Source: Rubripirellula lacrimiformis
GTDB lineage: Bacteria; Planctomycetota; Planctomycetia; Pirellulales; Pirellulaceae
DNA: 64,000 nt
Direction: 5' to 3'
NCBI RefSeq assembly: GCF_007741535.1
Contig: NZ_CP036525.1
Location: 4,092,001-4,156,000 of the forward strand
Shown here: positions 39,389 through 48,500 of the stretch, one piece after another
Layout of the letters: each line of letters starts with the position of its first letter
Position numbering within the stretch: the first letter of the stretch is position 1
The notes under the pieces: generated by a model
Database searches by the model: none
Seen by the model: only the letters and a program-made list of their open reading frames with translations
What the model was told of the DNA's origin: nothing
Position numbers and translations under genes: made by a program

Positions 39389-40599
39389 AGCATTGATTTG
39401 CTCCGCAAGACAATGGCGTCGCCGGTCACGGCCGGCGATGCCATGAATCCGTTGCCCAGTTCCGATTCGGCAACCAGATCAAATTCTGGACCCGGCCGAA
39501 TCGTCACGATGGTGCCCGTGACACTGAAGAAGTAAATGTAGCCGCTAGCAAAGATCGGCGACGCTGCGTATTCTTTGCCGATTCGCTTCTGCCACAGCAC
39601 TTTGCCGGTCTCAGGTTCCCGACATGACAGCACGCCATCGTCGCTGTTCATGTAGATCAGGCCGTCGACCAGCAGTGGCGACGACTTCTTGGGGACCGAT
39701 TTGCGTTCGGACCATTCAATGTGGGTCCCAGTGACGTCGCCGTGTCCATCGGGACGCACCGCGACCATCCCGCCACCACCGTTGGTGATCAAAACCAAAT
39801 CGCCGAAAACGATCGGACGGGCCGATGCGTTCATGCCATCGTGGTAGACGGTCCAAATGGGCTGGCCGGTGTTGGGTTCGTACGCGATCGTTGCCACCGC
39901 GCTGGGCATCACGACCTGGGGTTTTCCATCCACCATCACGACGGTACCAGTGCCGTAGGCTTTCATCCGGTCGCCGTTGTCGGTCCCGTAATTGATGTCT
40001 CGGTCGCGTTTCCAAACGGTGTCGCCGGTCTTTGCGTCCAGTGCCACGACGTACTGGACATCAAAGCCGTCAAACGCAAGGAACAGTTTTCCGTCAAACA
40101 GGATGGGTGACGAAGCCGGTCCGCGGTGATGGTCGCATTCCAAATCGGTGCGTTTCCAAACCACTTCAGCACTAGATCGGTCCAAGCAAGCCGTCAGCGA
40201 ACTGCCGAAGTGAACGAATACATTCTCTGCCGTTACCACAGGCGTGGGCGTCGCGTAGGTGTTGGCCGGATAGCAAAACGGCGGCTCCTCTTCACGCAGG
40301 ATGACCAGATCGTGAATCACCTTGCCCGTGTTGCGATCCACACACAAGACGCTACGTTGCTTGCCGTCCTCGGCCGCCGTCGTCAACCAAATCTGGTCCT
40401 CCCACACCACAGGGCTAGACCAGGCGCGACCGCGAATCGGAATCTGCCATTGGACCACGCTGTCGTCCAACTTGGTTGGCAAGTTCGCATCGTCGGCGTG
40501 TCCGGTACCGCCGGGGCCACGAAATTCGGCCCAGTTTTCGGCGGCTACCGCTGACCCAACTATCCCCATCAACAAAGCAGTCAAAACAAGTTTGCGCAT
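39340..40599 (-). CDS. Secreted PQQ-like beta-propeller repeat protein
   Basis: 419 residues from the ATG at 40599, chosen for its signal peptide (RKLVLTALLMGIVGSAVAAE). It is a WD/PQQ-repeat propeller with the usual opening NWAEFRGPGGTGHADDANLP and recurring blades (LCVDRNTGKVIHDLV, VALDAKTGDTVWKRD, SCREPETGKVLWQKRI). These proteins are common in planctomycetes; most lack demonstrated dehydrogenase activity, and no calcium/PQQ catalytic Asp-Glu set could be assigned. Its last 16 codons are antisense to the end of the DUF1080-dehydrogenase gene. It follows the Kelch gene on the same strand by 169 bp. Confidence 0.88.
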   Translation of the reverse strand: MRKLVLTALLMGIVGSAVAAENWAEFRGPGGTGHADDANLPTKLDDSVVQWQIPIRGRAWSSPVVWEDQIWLTTAAEDGKQRSVLCVDRNTGKVIHDLVILREEEPPFCYPANTYATPTPVVTAENVFVHFGSSLTACLDRSSAEVVWKRTDLECDHHRGPASSPILFDGKLFLAFDGFDVQYVVALDAKTGDTVWKRDRDINYGTDNGDRMKAYGTGTVVMVDGKPQVVMPSAVATIAYEPNTGQPIWTVYHDGMNASARPIVFGDLVLITNGGGGMVAVRPDGHGDVTGTHIEWSERKSVPKKSSPLLVDGLIYMNSDDGVLSCREPETGKVLWQKRIGKEYAASPIFASGYIYFFSVTGTIVTIRPGPEFDLVAESELGNGFMASPAVTGDAIVLRSKSMLYFLAASDPAAAPSKR

Positions 40600-40768
40600 C
40601 GATATCTTTCGCCAGTGAATTCGTCTTAGCCCTCGTTGGACCACTGGGCTTCATCCTAATCATTTCGCCACACCGTCGTCACGGGTTCGCTAGCGATTCA
40701 CCGCTTTCGGCGCAGCCAGCATCCATCGACGCGGTGCGGCAAAAAAGGGGGCAAACACGCCTGCCGGA

Positions 40769-41758
40769 TCACTGCCTGGGCAATGCCAACCGTTCCACGC
40801 TCTCCAATTCAGGCCCGCCACCACGATTTCCACTGCCCGACGCGGTGTAAACGTGGTCGCCCACGATGGCAAATCCGCTGCCGTGTCGACCGCGCTGGAG
40901 CGATGGCCAGCGTTTCCAGGTGTCGTCACCCGGCGACCAAACTTCGACCTCGTCATGGGCGGTCTTCTGGTCACCACTTTCGCCGCCACCGATGATCAGG
41001 GCGCCGCCGAAAGTCATCGCCATATTTCCGGCGCGAGCAACGGGCAGTGGTGGGGGCGTGGCGGAGGTTTGCCATCGGCCCGTCCGGATGTCGTAAACAT
41101 CCACTTCGGGGACCGTCAACTGAAACGTCTGCTTGGTGGCCTGGGATGTGGTCCGTCCGCCGGCAGCGTAGATCTTGTCGCCAATCAGGACCGCCTGAAA
41201 GTGATCTCGAGCGTGCGGGGCGTCCTCCAAAACTTCCCAATCACCGGTTCGCGGGTCATAACAGTCCAACCATGCCGTCGAGCCACCCACGTGGCCATTG
41301 GTGATGCCGCCCACCAAATAGATTTTGTCGTCATGAACCACGGCGCCCGCACCACCGCGTCGACGCGATTCGGGGATCCCGTGCACGAACTGGAAGCTGT
41401 CGGTAGCGGGTGAGTAGACGATGATCTTGTCCAGTGGCGTTTCGCGCGGATACCCACCCGTCATCGCCCCGATTAAATAGACACCCTGGCCCCAAACCAC
41501 GGCTTGGAAATGGTGCAGTTCCATCGGCGTGGATGACTTGGCGGACCATGTGGCCGTCACGGGATCAAAAACATCCACCGGGTTGATACGCCGTCCGCCA
41601 ATCAGATAGACCTTGCCATCGAACGCAGCCAAGGCCGCTTCGTGCCGGGCGGTCGGCTTCCCCGTGGCTTCGACCGTTTCCCATTGCCAGGGTTCTTTCG
41701 CGTGCGCCAACGTGCCCAATGCCGTGATGGCAAAACCGGCCGCGAGGATCAAACGCAT
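40769..41758 (-). CDS. Exported Kelch-repeat beta-propeller protein
   Basis: 329 residues from the ATG at 41758, with signal peptide RLILAAGFAITALGTLAHA; an ATG 7 codons earlier (41779) is an alternative. Six Kelch repeats are recognisable by their double-Gly turns (AAFDGKVYLIGGRRI, VVWGQGVYLIGAMTGG, VVHDDKIYLVGGITNG, VLIGDKIYAAGGRTT, MTFGGALIIGGGESG, AIVGDHVYTASGSGN), each followed by a V-D-x-Y/W-x-P/R-x-T-x-x-W strand. Periplasmic Kelch propellers include N-acetylneuraminate epimerases and galactose-oxidase-like enzymes; no catalytic residues could be assigned. The neighbourhood suggests a carbohydrate-related role. Confidence 0.88.
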   Translation of the reverse strand: MRLILAAGFAITALGTLAHAKEPWQWETVEATGKPTARHEAALAAFDGKVYLIGGRRINPVDVFDPVTATWSAKSSTPMELHHFQAVVWGQGVYLIGAMTGGYPRETPLDKIIVYSPATDSFQFVHGIPESRRRGGAGAVVHDDKIYLVGGITNGHVGGSTAWLDCYDPRTGDWEVLEDAPHARDHFQAVLIGDKIYAAGGRTTSQATKQTFQLTVPEVDVYDIRTGRWQTSATPPPLPVARAGNMAMTFGGALIIGGGESGDQKTAHDEVEVWSPGDDTWKRWPSLQRGRHGSGFAIVGDHVYTASGSGNRGGGPELESVERLALPRQ

Positions 41759-42024
41759 GGTAGGGCTAGCTGGGATCATGTTTCTGTCAGGGAGAAAGAG
41801 GAAGCAACACGCGATGGGCCAGTGGAGGAATCGATTGGGTGGACGAGTCCACGAACCGTCGTTCCCCACAAGTCTGTCAGCCAGGCAGGCAACACCGCCA
41901 ATCGGGTCACACTAAAGCTGGCGTGACATAACGCTCGCCGATGCCGCAAAGTCCCAGCCCAGCAACATACTAATGCCAAAAGTCAAGGCGACAACGCCAC
42001 AAGATCCCACCCCGCAGCCCCAAA

Positions 42025-42453
42025 TCGTTTAACCGCGTGGGCATCGCCCCGTGCGTCCACCACCCGCGTAACGCAAAAACGCGCGGCCCGATGGGCACGC
42101 GGTTAAACGACGGTGACCAACCCCCACGCCCAGATCGTTTAACCGCGTGGGCAACGCCCCGTGCGTCCACCACCCACGCAACGGAAAACGCGCGGCCCGC
42201 TGGGCACGCGGTTAAACGACAGCGACCAACCCCCGCCCCAAAATCGTTTAACCGCGTGGGCATCGCCCCGTGCGTCCACCACCCACGCAACGCAAAACGC
42301 GCGGCCCGCTAGCCACGCGGTTAAACGACGGTGAGTGATCCGCATCGAGTATCCACCCGCTCCCCAAATCGTTTAACCGCGTGGGCAACGCCCCGTGCGC
42401 CCACCACCCAGGCAACGCAAAACGCGCGGCCCGATGGGCACGCGGTTAAACGA
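42025..42453. repeat. Array of four palindromic intergenic repeats (85-86 bp units)
   Basis: Four copies: 42025-42110, 42135-42219, 42244-42328 and 42369-42453, spaced 109-125 bp start to start. Each begins TCGTTTAACCGCGTG and ends with its exact inverse CACGCGGTTAAACGA. The interior extends the pairing (GGGCATCG... against ...CGATGGGC), leaving a loop around the conserved CCACCACCCACGC. Units differ by only a few bases; linkers of about 25-40 bp are less conserved. They lie between the 3-prime end of the giant beta-helix gene and the Kelch start. Open frames across them are translations of the repeat, not genes. They resemble REP/MITE-type elements mobilised in trans. Confidence 0.9.
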
Positions 42454-42524
42454 CCGCGGTAATCACGCACCGAGTATCCACCCCGATCGCGTCCCCTGTC
42501 GTTCACTCGACTCGCACTCAACCG

Positions 42525-45500
42525 TTAGAACAACCGATTCTCGCCGTCTGCGTTTGCGTCGTCCTCGTCATCGTCGCTGCCGAACAGCGTATCGATCGCA
42601 GTTTGGCCTGGATCGATCACGAACTCCACTTGCTCGGATCCGGGCCCGCCGACAACGCCCAATCGATTGATCACCTGCAGCGCATCCAACGCGGTGATGG
42701 CGTTGTCACCGTTGACGTCAATGTCGCTGGTGCCGTTGATGAAGCCCAAGATCGACTGATCAATCCGCTCGATCACGTCCGAGATCGGTCCGATACCGCT
42801 GCGATCCAGATAGTTGATGATCCGCAACGCATCCAACGCCGTCACCTGACCATCGCCGGTTACATCGAATCGATCCAGCGGGTTTTGCAGCAGCGGTCGA
42901 AGATCGCCGACCAACACTTCGACGATCGGAATGCCGCGGACCAACGCGGCGATTTGATCACCGAACGCTGCGACAGAATTGCCCTGTTTCAGGACGCGAG
43001 CCATCCCGTCGGACGCCGATAGACGCAGTTGGTCTTCGCCGCCGCTGGACAGGAACTCGATCTGTTCCCCGGCGGGCAACTGACGCGAATAAGTCGTCCC
43101 GTTGACGGAAAAATTCGCTGTGTTGCCGATTGTCATCAGCTCGAACACGTCGTCGCCTGCGGTTCCGGCCACGATCGGTAACATCGTGCCAGAGACCAGG
43201 TTGTTGATTCGCAGGTCAAAGTCGGTGTTGCCGCCATAGATCGCGATCCGTACCGCTTGGCCAGCGGTGACGTCGATGTCCAGCCGTTCGTTGCCCGCTT
43301 GCGGTGTTGCAACGGCCAAGAAACGTCCCTGGTCATCCAACAAGACAAAACGGATGGGACCATCGGTATCACTGCCGACGACTGTTTCAACGGTCAATGT
43401 CCCGGCCTGACGCGCGGTCAGCGCGAACTGCACCGTGGTGCGATTCGACAAACTAAGACCTTCCAGCAGTTGGAAATCGACTTCGCCCAGATCCGTTGCC
43501 GGACCATCGATCAACGGGAAATCGAACCCTAACCCCGCCAACGTGCTGAACGATTCAGCAATCAACGCGTCAACGTCCGCCAAGCTTGCGGTCGGAAAGT
43601 CGCTTTGTGGGAAGATCGAAATCGAAATACCGCCGTCGGTGGTCTCCGTGGTCAACTGTCCAACCACGACGTCACCGTCAATGCCGACACCGCGGTCGGA
43701 TCCCGATCCGGTCAGAATCAATTCGCCCGATGACGAATACCTTTGCCCGTCCGGATCATGGTCGGTGAACAGGAAGTCGTCGCCCGCACCGCCCAGGATC
43801 GCATCGGTTCCATCACCACCGAAGATCGCATCGGTGCGGTTGCCGCCGATCAAGATGTCATCGCCGGCGCCGCCCGACAGCACCGAGATCGGTGACGTGC
43901 CCACACTGCCGCCGCCCGCATCATTGATGATGACGTCGTTGCCAGCTTGTCCGTCGATAAACAGGAACTCGACATTGCCAACTTCGGTCGAAGTGCGAGC
44001 GGTCGCGTCGGTCATGATCGATTGCACCAGCAACGCGTCGTTGCCCGTCGTGCCCAGGACGCTGACGACGTCGTCGCCGCCACGCCCATCGACGGTCAGC
44101 ACGTTTCCGCCAGCTGCCGAGGTGCGTACCTCGATCGAATCGTCGCCTTCGCCCGTGGCCAGTCCGATCGTTTCAAATCCTTCGAACGATACCAATCGAA
44201 TGAACGATCGAGTGATCGTTTGATCGACCATGTCGACCGAAACCTTCTGGCTTGTGCTGGCCGAACGAACATGGACGTTCAGCGTGTCGCCAGTGGCCGA
44301 AGATGCGGGCGTTGATTCGACGTACTGAGACGTTGCGTCATACGGATTGTTGGGCGACACCAAACCACCAGTACGTATCCGTCGGTTAGGCCCCGACTGG
44401 CTTCCTCCGGAAACCATAACGGTTCCGGCCACCGCGGTGTCGGCAAATGCGTCGCCAACATTGACGGTGTCGTTGCCGTCGCCACCGTCAATGGAAACGG
44501 AGTTGCCCGAGTTCAGCGAGTTGATGGTGACCGTGTCATCGCCGCCAAAGCCAAGGATTTCAAAGTTCTGTGGCGGGGTACCAGGCGACGCGGCCGATCC
44601 GTCGTTGATGGTGACCGTGTCGTTGTCGCTGGAACCGGTGATGCGAATCACCGACACCGTCCCTGGGGCAACTCGCTGAACCTCGTTGCCGTTGACGGTG
44701 ACCACGTAAACATTCGATACCGCATCGAAGGTGACGTTGAACGAATCGGCCGCGGAATCACCTGCGGAACCCGGCGCGGAATCGTTGGCGTCGATGTCGC
44801 CATCGTTCAGCGGTGCCGCAAGCGATGATTCGAATGCACCGATGTCGATCGCAGGTCCTTGCGGCCGTGCCACCCCTCGTTGGTCTTGCGTCAAACCGAA
44901 CATCGCGCCGGCATCCAGTGCTGGCGATCCGGCTAACAGTGCATGGGTCAGCGTGGGGCCGCCGTTGTCCGATAGGGGGCCCAGCAGCGGATCGACGTCG
45001 ACCGGATCCGTCGATCCGGTGATGATCAGTCCGGTTGGGTCACCAAACAGGTTATTACCGCCACTGGCCAGCGCTCCTGCACCGTTCGGGTTGGTGGTCG
45101 CCGTGTTTGTCGCCAAGATCGAATTGGAAATGATCGCCGACGTGGTTTCATAGTTGATACCGCCACCGACCGCCGCCGCGTTCTGGGCGACCGTGACGCC
45201 TATCAACGTCAGCGCGCCACCTTCGACCGACATCCCGCCGCCTTTGCCCATCGCCGTGTTGTCGGAAATCGTCGTGTTGACCACCGACAGCGAACCACCG
45301 GCGCCGTCGCCAAAGATTCCGCCACCGTCAATCGCTTCGTTGCCGCTTAGCGTCGACCGGGATACCGACATGATTCCGACAGCACTGTTCCAAAGGCCGC
45401 CGCCTTCGTTGCTGGCCGTGTTGCCCGCAACAGTGGTCGATACGATCGAAACGTTGCCCGCGCCCGTCACGTGCAGCGCACCGCCGTTGCCAGGACTGGA

Positions 45501-48500
45501 CGCGGCCGTGTTGTTGGTCAAACGGCTGTTGGTGATCGTCGTTGACGAACCCGCATTGTCTTCGATGCCACCGCCGGCTCGCGAAGCTGCGTTGGACGAC
45601 ACTTCCGAATTCTGAATCACCAAGCTAGCACCGACGTTGTTCAGGATGCCCCCGCCACTGCCGCTGGTTCCGTTGGCGACATTCTGGATGATCATGCTGT
45701 TGCCGCGTACGATCAGTTCGCCCGCTTCGTTGAACAACCCGCCACCGCCTTGATCGGCGGCGTTTCCGGACGCGGTGTTCTGCGAAACCGTGGTCCCGTC
45801 GACGATCATTCGGCCCGATCCGTTCCATAGACCACCGCCTTCGGACGCCGCCTGATTGTCGCTGACAATCCCGCCGATGATCGTCACGTCACCGCTTCCG
45901 GAAACATGCAACCCACCACCGTTGCCCGGTGCGGCGGTTGCCGGAGCCGTGCCGGCTTGGTTTTGGTCCAACGTCACATCGGTCATCACGACCGTCGAAT
46001 TGGTACCGGTTTCGATTCCGCCCCCAGCACGATTGGCGATGTTTTGGCGAATGATCGAATCGGCAACGATCAGCGTTCCGCCGGCATCATTCAGAATTCC
46101 GCCGCCGCTGCCTGCGGCCCCATCGGCAACGTTGCCTTCGATGCGAGTTTGGTCATCGATGCGAACGGTTCCCGACGAATTGAAGACACCGCCACCACCT
46201 TGGTCGAATGCATCACCGCTGGCCGTGTTGCCCGAAATGATCACATCCGACAGCGTCATCCGCGCGCTGCCATTCCACAGTCCACCACCTTCCGACGCCG
46301 CCACGTTCCCGGCGACCGTCGTGCCGGTAATGGACACCGATCCGGCACCGGTGACGTGCAATCCGCCACCGCTGCCGGGCGCGGCCGATCCCGATGGGCC
46401 AGCCGTGTTTGCCGATAGAGTCACGTCGGTCAGCGATGTGGACGAACCAGAGGTCGATTCGATACCGCCGCCGGCGCGATTGGCAACATTGTTGGTAATC
46501 GAACTCGAATCCACCAACAACGTTCCCCCCAAGTTCATGATCCCGCCGCCGCTGCCGGACGCACCATCGGCCGTGTTGTTGATGATGGTGACCGTGCGAA
46601 CCATCAGTGTTCCGCCGTTGTTGAAGATGGCGCCGCCACCATCGTCGGCCGCGTCGCCGCTAGCCGTATTTCCCGATAAGGTGGTGCCGTCGACGGTCAT
46701 CAAACTGCTGTTGTTCCACAGCCCGCCACCCTCGCGACCAGCCGTGTTGCCGGTGACCGCACCATCGGCGATCGTGACGACTCCGTTGTCGCTGACGTGC
46801 AACCCACCACCGTTGATGCCGGTGACGTTGTTGCCAAGCGTCGTCGAAAACAGTTCCAGTGTTCCAGAGTTCTCGATGCCGCCACCCGCACGCGCGGCAC
46901 TGTTGGCCGTGATCGCGGTTCCGGTAACACGCAGCGTCCCCGTGTTCAGGATGCCGCCGCCGTTGCCCAGCCCGACGATCGCTGTGTTCTGGTCAATCGT
47001 GCCTCCCGCGATCGACATGGTTCCGCCGCTGAAGATCGCACCACCGCCTTCGCCGGGTTCATCGGCACCGGACGAATTTCCCATCAGATCGGTGTCGACC
47101 AGATGCACGTCACCGGCTTCGTTCAGAATACCACCGCCGTTTTCGAGGGCTTCATTCCCCGAAATCGTGGCGTCGGTGATGGTCAAACGCCCACCGACGG
47201 CTTGCACTTCTGCGACGGCAACCGGCGCCGTCACGCGGAACGCCATCCCGTTGCCCAGGTCGACGCCACCCGGCGCGGTTCCCATCGTTGCCGCATCGAT
47301 GGCGTCGGAGACCGCTTTGTCGATCGATTGACCGTGCAGCACAATTTCTCGCAGCGACAACGGCGACAGATTGGCGAACTGGCGAGCCTCGTCCGGATCC
47401 GTCAAATCAAACGTGTAGGTCGTGTCCAGGGTGAAATCCGTGCCGTTGGGAAACAACGCGGCCGGATCGATGTCGCTGGAACCCGCTAAAGACAAAAAGT
47501 GGGTCAGCGGCGGAACGCCAGCGGGCGGGTTGGAACCATTGGGCGCCGCGTCACGCATTTGAGTCGACGTCAAATTCAACAACACCGGACCGTACTTGGG
47601 GCGACCTTCCAAGAAATCCAGGAAACCGTCCGCCACCGTCCGTCCGTCATCCTCGCCCAACGATGGTGCGACCGATGCTGTTGGCGGGGCCGCGTTGCCG
47701 GTGCCTCCGGTGCCATCAAAAAAGACTCCATCGCCTTGTTCCAAAATGGGCCGATCGGCGTTGCCCGCAAACTGTCCGTGGATATGCGCCACGTGGATCG
47801 CGCCGGGAATACCGCTCAGGTCCTCTAGCCCCGTGGCATGGATGACGACTCGAATCGTGCGAGTCGTCGCGGTCGGTGAACTGACCGTCACATTGCCGGT
47901 TCCGGAGACTCCCGATGTGTTCAGCGGTGTGAAGTTCAACGAATACAACTGGTCGGCCGTCGACGACCCGGCGTCGTTGTGGATGCCACCGCCGCGAGTC
48001 GCGATGTTCTGGGTGATCGTCGTGCCGGTGATCGTCATCTGGCCGGTGGACGAATTCCAAAGACCGCCGCCTTCGATGGCTGTGTTGTTTTGAACGCTGC
48101 CGCGGACGATGGTAACCGCGGAATCCGCGGACACGTGCAGCCCGCCCCCGTTGCCCGGACTGGGGACTCCGAACGCGACCGAGTTGCCATCGGCAGGGTT
48201 GGTGCCACCCAGCGTCACATCGGTCAGCGTCGCCAACACGCTGCCCAGTTCGATACCGCCGCCCGCTCGGTTGGCCAAGTTGCCGGCGATCACTGTGTCG
48301 GTGATCGTCAACTGGCCGCCGCGTGACAGGATCCCACCGCCGCTGCCCGCGATTCCGTCGGCAGTGTTCTCTAGGATGTCCGAATCGCTGATCGTGACGG
48401 TGCCGTCGATACTTAGAATCCCGCCGCCGCCATCACCCGTTAGGATCCCATCGGCGCTGTTCCCCGAAATCGTCGTGGTGGACACGGTCAACGACCCACC

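Noticed and set aside
42037-42345. Open frames on both strands across the palindromic repeats
   Set aside because: They translate the repeat itself (recurrent AHAVKR / WWTHGAMPTRLND strings) and have no start signals.
42025-42453. CRISPR array
   Set aside because: Units are 85-86 bp palindromes with 25-40 bp linkers that are partly similar; there are no 28-37 bp repeats with unique equal-length spacers and no cas genes.
45856-47331. 491-codon plus-strand frame antisense to the beta-helix gene
   Set aside because: Pro/Ala/Thr low-complexity shadow of the Gly/Asn-rich repeats; the minus frame carries all family features.
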